NCBI GenBank assembly: GCA_017989575.1
Contig: JAGNPP010000174.1
Coordinates: forward strand, 1-5,729
Direction: 5' to 3'
Length of the DNA stretch: 5,729 bases
Source of the DNA: Chryseobacterium sp.
GTDB lineage: Bacteria > Bacteroidota > Bacteroidia > Flavobacteriales > Weeksellaceae
In this document: piece after piece, positions 1 to 5,487 of the stretch
Layout: each line of letters starts with the position of its first letter
Numbering within the stretch: the first letter of the stretch is position 1
Notes under the pieces: generated by a model
Told to the model about the DNA's origin: nothing
The model's database searches: none
Seen by the model: only the letters and a program-made list of their open reading frames with translations
Position numbers and translations under genes: made by a program

Positions 1-1058
1 TTGATTTATTATTAAATCTCTACTCAGGGAAATATTTGACGGATGTTCCAGCCTGGGTAAACGTGATGTACCTCAACCGTGGTGAGATGATTACCACAAA
101 CCGCCCAAAAGACATTCCAAAAAAAATATACCGTGTTGTCTATCAACGACTTTTAAAGAAATATCCAAAAATTCTCTATAAGAGAAAACTCAAGAAAAAA
201 CAATACGATATTGAGTTTGCAGCCATCCACGGTTTTATGGATGAAGTTCTGAATAGCCCTCTGAAATCTTCGAAAAAACTGATGTGGATTCACAATGATC
301 TCACACAAGTCAGCGGTTACACACCGGAGAAAATCAGACGTTTTTTCCATTACGACAAAGTGATGGTAATTTCTGAGAAGATAGAGGAAACATTTTTGAA
401 TCTGGCAAAAACTGAAGCTGAGAAACAGAAAATCGTAAGAATCTACAATCCGCTAGACACAGAAGAAATTCTGGCGAAGTCCGAAGATAGAAGACTGATG
501 ACCTCCAACCTCCAACCTCCAACCTCCAACCCCCAACCTTTATTTATTTCTGTTGGAACTGTTTTCCCGCAGAAAGGTTTTGACCGACTTTTGAAAGTTC
601 ACCAACGACTTTTGGGTGAAGGTTTCGCGCACAAAGTTCTGATTGTGGGCGACGGCTATGATTTCGAAAATGTTAAAAAACTGAAAACAGAATTGGGCGT
701 AGATAAAACTGCGACAATGCTCGGCTTTACAGACAATCCTTATCCACATTTCAAATCAGCGGATTTTTATATTTTAAGTTCACGTTACGAAGGTTATCCC
801 ACAGTTTTGTTTGAAGCCATTACATTAAAGAAAAACATCATCGCCACCGATGTTTCCGGCGTTACAGAAATGTTGGAAGACGGAAAATTAGGTTTAATAA
901 CAGAAAACTCGGAAGACGGAATCTACGAAGGAATGAAGCTGGCCTTGACAAATCCCGAACATTTCAAATCTTACCAAGACGAACTTCAGAATTACGAAAT
1001 GCCTTTCAATTTGAAAAATTCTGTGGACAAGATTATGCAAATCATTGATAATTTGTAA
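1..1058 (+). CDS. Glycosyltransferase, GT4-like (GT-B fold), 5'-truncated by the window edge
   Basis: This is a probable retaining glycosyltransferase that moves a sugar from an activated nucleotide donor onto a growing surface polysaccharide or glycolipid at the cytoplasmic face of the membrane. The frame is open to base 3, reading DLLLNLYSGKYLTDVP before the TTG at 36, so the true start lies upstream and TTG 36 is not the start. Numbering from TTG 36, the acceptor-binding half ends near residue 150 and includes MWIHNDL (83-89) and a VMVIS strand (109-113). The donor-binding Glycos_transf_1 domain spans about 168-340. It shows ISVGTVFPQKGFDRL (171-185, with the donor-site Lys180), VLIVGDG (201-207) and the EX7E signature with Glu252 and Glu260 in SRYEGYPTVLFEA. 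Between the halves lies TSNLQPPTSNPQP (156-168), encoded by a 7-bp tandem repeat. The acyltransferase gene follows after 9 nt, suggesting one operon. The family is clear; donor and acceptor sugars cannot be assigned. Confidence 0.9.
   Translation, partial: DLLLNLYSGKYLTDVPAWVNVMYLNRGEMITTNRPKDIPKKIYRVVYQRLLKKYPKILYKRKLKKKQYDIEFAAIHGFMDEVLNSPLKSSKKLMWIHNDLTQVSGYTPEKIRRFFHYDKVMVISEKIEETFLNLAKTEAEKQKIVRIYNPLDTEEILAKSEDRRLMTSNLQPPTSNPQPLFISVGTVFPQKGFDRLLKVHQRLLGEGFAHKVLIVGDGYDFENVKKLKTELGVDKTATMLGFTDNPYPHFKSADFYILSSRYEGYPTVLFEAITLKKNIIATDVSGVTEMLEDGKLGLITENSEDGIYEGMKLALTNPEHFKSYQDELQNYEMPFNLKNSVDKIMQIIDNL
502..539 (+). repeat. Tandem heptanucleotide repeat (CCTCCAA)n inside the glycosyltransferase gene
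   Basis: There are four perfect copies of CCTCCAA (502-508, 509-515, 516-522, 523-529), one copy with a single change (530-536, CCCCCAA) and a partial CCT. The array is fully inside the coding frame and encodes a Pro/Ser/Asn/Gln-rich linker between the two GT-B domains. Seven is not a multiple of three, so gain or loss of one or two units breaks the frame, while three units (21 nt) keep it. I recall heptanucleotide arrays of this type (CTTCCAA/CCTCCAA) as dispersed in flavobacterial genomes; that is memory, not a search. Confidence 0.95.
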
Positions 1059-1067
1059 TTTTATCCA

Positions 1068-1619
1068 ATGGGTCATTCTATCATTCAAAAAGATTTTTAC
1101 AGAGAGAGCGGAAAATATCTGTCACATTTTCAGATTCTTAAAAAATGTTTTAGCCCAAATCTGCATTACCTCTATTGGCTCAGAAATGCTCAAAAACATT
1201 CCAAGTCTTCTTTGATCGGAAAGATTTATCGACTCATTCTTCGCCATTATCAAATCAAATATGGTTTTCAAATCTATCCGGAAACGGAGATTGGAGAAGG
1301 CTTTTATCTGGGACATTGGGGACATTTGGTCATCAATCCGAAAGCAAAAATTGGCAAAAACTGCAACATTGCACAAGGCGTCACCATTGCTCAGGCAAAT
1401 CGGGGGAAAAACGAAGGCGTTCCTATTATCGGAAACGAAGTCTGGATTGGACCAAACGCCGTGATAGTCGGCAAAATAACAATTGGTAACAATGTTTTGA
1501 TCGCACCAAATGCCTATGTGAATATGGACATTCCCGACAATTCGATTGCTTTGGGAAATCCCGCTGTCATTACTTCAAAAATCAATGCGACTGAGGGTTA
1601 CATTAATAATAAAATTTGA
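1068..1619 (+). CDS. Hexapeptide-repeat acyltransferase, serine acetyltransferase-like fold; probable sugar O-acetyltransferase
   Basis: This 183-aa protein probably transfers an acetyl group from acetyl-CoA to a sugar during surface polysaccharide synthesis. Residues 1-65 form a helical, basic N-terminal region. About 67-165 is a left-handed beta-helix of hexapeptide turns, with IGEGF, INPKAKIGKNCNIAQGVTI, IGNEVWIGPNAVIVGKITIG and a terminal IALGNPAVI. This layout matches the LbH-SAT group (CysE, and homologues in exopolysaccharide clusters). Aligned by eye to E. coli CysE recalled from memory, the catalytic His158 is kept as His83. Asp143, Asp157 and His193 appear as Gln68, Gly82 and Val118, which argues against a true serine acetyltransferase. 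The N-terminus is also much shorter than in CysE. ATG 1068 follows the glycosyltransferase stop by 9 nt, so the two are probably co-transcribed. No convincing terminator follows. An automatic annotation would likely say serine acetyltransferase; I would treat that as unproven. Confidence 0.87.
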   Translation: MGHSIIQKDFYRESGKYLSHFQILKKCFSPNLHYLYWLRNAQKHSKSSLIGKIYRLILRHYQIKYGFQIYPETEIGEGFYLGHWGHLVINPKAKIGKNCNIAQGVTIAQANRGKNEGVPIIGNEVWIGPNAVIVGKITIGNNVLIAPNAYVNMDIPDNSIALGNPAVITSKINATEGYINNKI

Positions 1620-1680
1620 AAAAAATCGTTTTCGATGGTGAAAATAATGACAATTCTCAATATTAAACTTTGTTAAAAAC

Positions 1681-1712
1681 TTGGGATTTTAAATTTTTTA
1701 AGCATATTTTTG
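1681..1712 (+). promoter_or_regulatory. Bacteroidetes-type promoter for the first carbonic anhydrase
   Basis: The -33 element TTG (1681-1683), a 21-nt spacer and the -7 element TATTTTTG (1705-1712) match TTG-N(17-23)-TAnnTTTG exactly. Transcription would begin around 1716-1720, giving a leader of roughly 75-80 nt before ATG 1796. It sits alone in the 176-nt gap after the polysaccharide genes, so the carbon module starts its own transcript here. The start site is inferred from spacing only. Confidence 0.7.
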
Positions 1713-1795
1713 TATCATTATTGATTTGGTCTATCAAATTTTAAAATAACTTCCTAGAATCAAATAATTATAAATCTTAAAAAAAGAGACTTATT

Positions 1796-2473
1796 ATGGG
1801 GAAATCTTACGAAGCTATTTTTGAAAATAACAAAAGATGGGTAGAATCAAAAATTGCAGACGATCCTGACTATTTCCACAATCTTGCGAAAACCCAGCAC
1901 CCGGATTATCTTTACATTGGATGTTCCGATAGCCGTGCAACCGCAGAGGAATTGATGGGCGTTGGGCCAGGCGAAGTTTTTGTTCACAGAAACATTGCCA
2001 ATGTGGTGAATACTTTGGATATGAGTTCTACAGCGGTGATCCAATATGCGGTAGAACATTTGAAAGTGAAACACATCATCGTCTGTGGACATTACAATTG
2101 TGGCGGTGTAAAAGCAGCGATGACGTCTCAGGATCTTGGACTTTTGAATCCTTGGCTTAGAAATATCCGCGACGTTTACAGACTGCATCAGGAGGAATTG
2201 GACTCTGTAGATGAACATAAAAAATATGATCGCCTTGTGGAACTGAATGTTCAGGAGCAATGCATCAATGTGATAAAAATGGCCTGCGTGCAGGAACGTT
2301 ATATTTTGGAAGAGTATCCCATCGTTCACGGTTGGGTATTTGACCTCAGAACTGGAAAAATTATAGATTTGGAAATCGATTTTGAGAAAATCCTCAAAGA
2401 CATCCAAAAAATCTACAATCTGACAGATTCTGATTGGGTGATGAGCAAAAAGAACAACAAAAACCTCATCTAA
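1796..2473 (+). CDS. can: Beta-carbonic anhydrase, Can (type II) subgroup
   Basis: This cytoplasmic zinc enzyme interconverts CO2 and bicarbonate. It supplies bicarbonate to carboxylases (fatty acid, nucleotide and anaplerotic pathways) and helps use imported bicarbonate. The 225-aa length fits E. coli Can (220 aa), and blocks such as IGCSDSR, FVHRN, QYAVEHL, CGHYNCGGV and HGW match it closely. Zinc ligands are Cys43, His99 and Cys102, with the Asp45-Arg47 dyad, all present. Two of the three residues of the non-catalytic bicarbonate (allosteric) site of the H. influenzae/E. coli enzymes differ: Trp39 is Tyr40 and Tyr181 is Phe182, while Arg64 is kept as Arg65. ATG 1796 is chosen because the protein then aligns from its N-terminus with Can and follows an A-rich leader. 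A consensus promoter lies upstream, and the small-protein gene follows after 9 nt. The family is certain; the symbol rests on similarity to Can. Confidence 0.96.
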   Translation: MGKSYEAIFENNKRWVESKIADDPDYFHNLAKTQHPDYLYIGCSDSRATAEELMGVGPGEVFVHRNIANVVNTLDMSSTAVIQYAVEHLKVKHIIVCGHYNCGGVKAAMTSQDLGLLNPWLRNIRDVYRLHQEELDSVDEHKKYDRLVELNVQEQCINVIKMACVQERYILEEYPIVHGWVFDLRTGKIIDLEIDFEKILKDIQKIYNLTDSDWVMSKKNNKNLI

Positions 2474-2482
2474 ATTGATTTT

Positions 2483-2782
2483 ATGAAGTACTGGAGTATT
2501 ATAACTTTACTGATCTTTTTCAATTTTACGGCGCTCCCAGGAGTAGCCGTGATATTTGGTTGGGATCTATCCTCCAGAACCAATGTTGTAATGAGTGAAG
2601 AAGAACCACACTCCAACAATACTTTTACTCTCTACGAGAAAACCATTCCTAAAACCTTGGACATTCACGATTTTCTGAAATTCTGTGAGGTTGTTCCTCA
2701 GAATAAAATAGCCATCATTTGGGAAACCAGCGCTTATTATTCTCCCCATCTCAGTATATTTTCTCCGCCTCCCGAGGCTTAA
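2483..2782 (+). CDS. Small exported or membrane-anchored protein of unknown function
   Basis: I do not recognise a named domain in this 99-aa protein. It begins MKYWSIITLLIFFNFTALPG, and a hydrophobic stretch at about 5-26 could be a signal peptide or a single membrane anchor. The remaining ~70 residues are polar, with an acidic patch (SEEEPH, 38-43), a middle segment KTLDIHDFLKF (57-67), one cysteine (Cys68) and a proline-rich end, SIFSPPPEA (91-99). A short exported body ending in an aromatic-S-P-P motif resembles other small periplasmic Bacteroidetes proteins, but that is only an impression. It starts 9 nt after the carbonic anhydrase stop, so the two are probably translated from one message, which suggests an accessory role at the membrane in inorganic carbon handling. 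That role is inference. It looks like a real gene because of the signal-like N-terminus, the tight spacing, and a normal stop before an intergenic gap. Confidence 0.72.
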   Translation: MKYWSIITLLIFFNFTALPGVAVIFGWDLSSRTNVVMSEEEPHSNNTFTLYEKTIPKTLDIHDFLKFCEVVPQNKIAIIWETSAYYSPHLSIFSPPPEA

Positions 2783-3000
2783 GCTAATTTCGTTTTTTCT
2801 GTAAAACGATGTTTCTGTTTGTTGTATAATAATTACAGCAGGCTATATTCTGTATAAATTCAATACTTTTTAAAGAAAATTGATACCGTGTATCAGTTAA
2901 AGTTGTGGTGTCTCGGCACGTTTACAACTGACATTTGCCTGTGAAAGTATGTTCAAAAAAGAGCATATCGAGTCGGTGAGTAAATTTATTTTAATCTCTT
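2783..3000 (+). other. Hairpin-rich intergenic region upstream of the SulP transporter
   Basis: This is a 218-nt gene-free stretch. It contains an inverted repeat just after the small gene (TCGTTTT 2790-2796 with AAAACGA 2803-2809) that could be a weak terminator. Closer to the transporter, three further hairpins are possible. The first pairs 2878-2885 with 2891-2898, around loop CCGTG. The second pairs 2901-2906 with 2924-2929 and has an inner GTG/CAC pair. The third pairs 2948-2954 with 2961-2967 around a six-A loop, including one G-U pair. No consensus promoter is evident; the best candidate, TTG 2822-2824 plus 19 nt to TATATTCTG (2844-2852), is imperfect. The stretch may hold a terminator, a weak promoter and a structured 5' leader. 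I match it to no known riboswitch class. Confidence 0.45.
2790..2809 (+). terminator. Possible weak intrinsic terminator after the small exported gene
   Basis: A perfect 7-bp inverted repeat, TCGTTTT/AAAACGA, encloses a 6-nt loop, beginning 7 nt after the small-gene stop. The stem is A/T-rich, and what follows (GTTTCTGTTTGTTG) is only T-rich, not a run of T. It may end or attenuate the upstream transcript, or be chance. Confidence 0.3.
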
Positions 3001-4596
3001 ATGAAAAAATCAACATCTTTGTTTGGAGGAATCAAGGAAAATTTTCCTTCCGGTCTAGTCGTATTCCTTGTAGCGTTGCCTCTTTGTCTTGGTATTGCCT
3101 TAGCATCTGGAGCACCACCATTGTCCGGCGTTATTGCAGGAATTGTGGGTGGTATCGTTGTAGGACTTATGAGTAATTCCAACATTTCTGTCTCTGGTCC
3201 GGCAGCGGGACTTACCGCTATTGTTTTGGTAGCCATTACAGATCTTGGCGCATTTGAACTGTTTCTTTGCGCGGGAATCATTGCAGGAATTCTACAGCTC
3301 GTTCTAGGATTTATACGCGCAGGAAGTATTTCCAATTATTTCCCAAACAATGTGATCGAAGGAATGCTTGCCGGTATCGGAATCATTATTATTCTGAAAC
3401 AAATCCCGCACGCATTAGGTTTTGATAATGATTACGAAGGCAATCAGGCTATTTTTGACAAAGGTCTCAACTTCGGTTATTTCTCCGAGTTATTAGGAGC
3501 AATACATCCAGGCGCTATTGTTGTGACATTGGTTTCCGTAGGTATTTTGCTGGCTTGGGATCACATTTCTGTTCTTAAAAGACTGAAACTTTTACCTGGC
3601 GCTTTGGTTGCGGTGATTGCAGGAATTCTTTTGAATGAGTTCTTTAAAATGTCCGGCAGTTCATTGGCTATCTCCAAAGAGCATCTTGTGACTTTGCCAA
3701 CGCCCACATCATTAGACGATTTCAAAAATCTAATTACTTTTCCCGACTTCAACGGATTTATGAATCCTAAAGTGTGGATCGTGGGCGCAACCATTGCCAT
3801 CGTAGCCTCTATCGAAACTTTGCTTTGTATCGAGGCATCGGACAGATTGGATGTAAAAAGAAGAATTACAGATACCAATCTGGAGCTGAAAGCACAGGGA
3901 ATTGGAAACCTCATCAGTTCTTTCATCGGTGGATTGCCAATGACTTCGGTTGTGGTAAGAAGTTCTGCCAATGCAAGCGCAGGAGCTACTTCCAAGTTAT
4001 CCGCTATCATCCACGGTATTTTGCTATTGATTTGCGTACTATCTATTCCAGTTATTTTGAATCTTATTCCGCTTGCAACCCTTGCAGCAGTTTTGATTTT
4101 GGTGGGTTATAAGCTGGCTAAGCCTGCGACTTTCAAGCATTTCTGGCACAATGGTAAATATCAGTTTATCCCATTCTTAGCTACAGTTGTAGCGGTAGTT
4201 GGGACAGATTTATTAAAAGGTGTGGGAATTGGTTTAGTCATTTCCATCTTCTACATTTTGCAAGGAAATATGAAACGTGCTTACTACCTCAGCAGAGAAA
4301 CGCTGGATGATGCGGACGAGATCACTATCAAACTTGCAGAGGAAGTTTCTTTCTTAAATAAAGCAGCCATCAAAAAAACATTGAAAAATGTAAAATCCGG
4401 GTCTAAAGTAATCATAGATGCACAAACGACTTCTTACATCACAACGGATGTTTTGGAGATGATTCAGGACTTTGCCAATGTAAGAGCAAAAGAAGAAGAT
4501 ATTGAAGTAGAATTAATAGGCTTCAAAACATCATACAAAGATTACGAAACAGATGAAGACTCGCACGTGGTAATCAATCACAGAAGAGCAATGTAA
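3001..4596 (+). CDS. SulP (SLC26) family anion transporter with C-terminal STAS domain, probable bicarbonate transporter
   Basis: This inner-membrane transporter of 531 aa probably moves bicarbonate, given its neighbours; SulP proteins as a family also carry sulfate and other anions. Residues about 15-421 hold the hydrophobic Sulfate_transp core with 12-14 membrane segments. Family signatures are NISVSGPAAGLTAIV (61-75, segment 3), ASIETLLCIEASDRLD (269-284, segment 8) and RSSANASAGATSKLSAIIHG (320-339, segment 10). Residues about 437-531 form a cytoplasmic STAS domain with core KVIIDAQTTSYITTDVLEMI (469-488). The position of the phosphorylated serine in SpoIIAA-type domains appears to be Thr here. 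Length is in the usual SulP range, and ATG 3001 directly precedes the amphipathic start of the first membrane region. A second carbonic anhydrase follows 73 nt later. SulP-carbonic anhydrase fusions such as M. tuberculosis Rv3273 support a bicarbonate substrate, but substrate is inferred from context. Confidence 0.93.
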   Translation: MKKSTSLFGGIKENFPSGLVVFLVALPLCLGIALASGAPPLSGVIAGIVGGIVVGLMSNSNISVSGPAAGLTAIVLVAITDLGAFELFLCAGIIAGILQLVLGFIRAGSISNYFPNNVIEGMLAGIGIIIILKQIPHALGFDNDYEGNQAIFDKGLNFGYFSELLGAIHPGAIVVTLVSVGILLAWDHISVLKRLKLLPGALVAVIAGILLNEFFKMSGSSLAISKEHLVTLPTPTSLDDFKNLITFPDFNGFMNPKVWIVGATIAIVASIETLLCIEASDRLDVKRRITDTNLELKAQGIGNLISSFIGGLPMTSVVVRSSANASAGATSKLSAIIHGILLLICVLSIPVILNLIPLATLAAVLILVGYKLAKPATFKHFWHNGKYQFIPFLATVVAVVGTDLLKGVGIGLVISIFYILQGNMKRAYYLSRETLDDADEITIKLAEEVSFLNKAAIKKTLKNVKSGSKVIIDAQTTSYITTDVLEMIQDFANVRAKEEDIEVELIGFKTSYKDYETDEDSHVVINHRRAM

Positions 4597-4669
4597 CATT
4601 TAAACAAAAATCAAATTCTAAAGTAATATTTGGAATCATAATTATCATTAATAATATTAAATCAAAAAT

Positions 4670-5305
4670 ATGAAAGCACATACTTCCGAAACACAATCTA
4701 CAATTACGCCGGAGAAAGCATTAGAAATCTTACAAGAAGGAAACGCAAGATTTGTAAACAACTTGAAAGCCAACAGAGACCTATTGGCTCAGGTGAATGA
4801 TACGCGCGCAGGACAATGGCCGTTTGCTGTGGTTCTAAGCTGTATCGACAGCCGTACTTCTGCGGAATTAATTTTCGATCAAGGTTTAGGAGATATTTTC
4901 AGTGTGAGAATTGCAGGGAATTTTGTGAATCAGGACATTCTTGGATCTATGGAATTTGGCTGTAATGTAGCAGGTTCCAAATTGGTAGTCGTGCTGGGTC
5001 ACACAAAATGTGGTGCCTTGAAAGGAGGCTTGGACGCAGCAGCAATCGAAGGTATGGGAATGGATAACTTGAATCATTTGATCGGGCATTTTGATCCCAT
5101 CATCAAAAACATCATCAAAGATGGTGAAGAGCGCTCTTCCAAAAACGAAGATCTTTTGGAAAGACTGAATCACCACAACGTAAAACACGCGATAGAAGAC
5201 ATCCGCAAGCAAAGTTCTACTTTGAGAAAAATGGAAGAGGATGGCAAAATCAAAATCGTGGGTGCAAATTATGACGTAGAAACAGGCGTTGTAAGCTGGG
5301 TATAG
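4670..5305 (+). CDS. Beta-carbonic anhydrase, Rv3588c-like subgroup
   Basis: This is a second zinc enzyme for CO2/bicarbonate interconversion, 211 aa and cytoplasmic (no signal peptide). Zinc ligands are Cys58, His111 and Cys114, and Asp60-Arg62 form the catalytic dyad, within SCIDSR and LGHTKCGA. It differs clearly from the other anhydrase here: the N-terminus has the ALEILQEGNARFV pattern (17-29), and the block AELIFDQGLGDIFSVRIAG (65-83) is close to the mycobacterial Rv3588c type and to the anhydrase domain I recall in the SulP fusion Rv3273. The end, KIVGANYDVETGVVSW, is the usual final strand, so the protein is complete. ATG 4670 follows a very A/T-rich leader without a Shine-Dalgarno sequence. 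The gap to the transporter is 73 nt with no terminator seen, so the two are probably co-transcribed. A strong terminator lies downstream. It likely converts bicarbonate delivered by the transporter. Confidence 0.95.
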   Translation: MKAHTSETQSTITPEKALEILQEGNARFVNNLKANRDLLAQVNDTRAGQWPFAVVLSCIDSRTSAELIFDQGLGDIFSVRIAGNFVNQDILGSMEFGCNVAGSKLVVVLGHTKCGALKGGLDAAAIEGMGMDNLNHLIGHFDPIIKNIIKDGEERSSKNEDLLERLNHHNVKHAIEDIRKQSSTLRKMEEDGKIKIVGANYDVETGVVSWV

Positions 5306-5338
5306 AAAACATTTTTTTTCATACAATTAATTAGGTTT

Positions 5339-5383
5339 GTAGGCCGGGTAATTTATTTTATCCGGCTTACTTATTTCTTTTTG
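5339..5383 (+). terminator. Strong intrinsic terminator closing the carbon module
   Basis: A 13-bp stem pairs 5339-5351 with 5358-5370 (GC-rich core GGCCGG with CCGGCT, two G-U pairs, no bulges) around the 6-nt loop TTTATT. The T-rich tract TTATTTCTTTTT (5371-5382) follows at once. It begins 33 nt after the second carbonic anhydrase stop and separates that transcript from the secreted-protein gene. Confidence 0.9.
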
Positions 5384-5446
5384 CTCATGAAAAAAGTACA
5401 GATTTCATCGCATAAAAACAATTATGCATATCACAATAATATATTT

Positions 5447-5475
5447 TTGGAATCAATTTTGATTAAGTATTTTTG
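5447..5475 (+). promoter_or_regulatory. Bacteroidetes-type promoter for the secreted-protein gene
   Basis: The -33 element TTG (5447-5449), an 18-nt spacer and the -7 element TATTTTTG (5468-5475) fit the Bacteroidetes consensus exactly. The -33 TTG is itself the end of another TATTTTTG (5442-5449), which has no TTG at the right distance upstream and so is probably not a second promoter. A start near 5479-5482 leaves only about 6-12 nt before the coding start, so the message is nearly leaderless. Confidence 0.68.
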
Positions 5476-5487
5476 CACAAACAAACA

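Noticed and set aside
36..38. TTG at 36 as the start of the glycosyltransferase
   Set aside because: The frame stays open to base 3 and encodes residues typical of the family's N-terminal domain, so the gene simply begins before the window.
502..539. CCTCCAA array as part of a CRISPR array
   Set aside because: Units are 7 bp, directly adjacent and without spacers; it is a simple tandem repeat.
1629..1644. TTTTC/GAAAA inverted repeat after the acyltransferase as a terminator
   Set aside because: Only a 5-bp A/T-rich stem, with no T tract after it.
1723..1740. ATTTG/CAAAT hairpin in the first carbonic anhydrase leader
   Set aside because: A short A/T-rich stem of a kind expected by chance in such sequence.
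1847..2407. Long reverse-strand open frame (186 codons) across the first carbonic anhydrase
   Set aside because: It lies antisense to a protein with all catalytic motifs, and its translation is of odd, unstructured composition. The same holds for reverse frames at 3561-4010 and 4886-5326.
2949..3176. 75-codon + strand frame overlapping the transporter start
   Set aside because: It is rich in Arg, Ser, Cys and Trp, overlaps the transporter in another frame and has no family features; a shadow of the real gene.
4624..4632. TAATATTTG as a -7 element for the second carbonic anhydrase
   Set aside because: Spacing inside the element is one base too long for TAnnTTTG and no TTG lies 17-23 nt upstream; read-through from the transporter gene is simpler.
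5410..5430. GCATAA/TTATGC inverted repeat and the TATGCATA palindrome as an operator upstream of the secreted-protein promoter
   Set aside because: Short and A/T-rich, with no second copy in the window and no known regulator site that matches.
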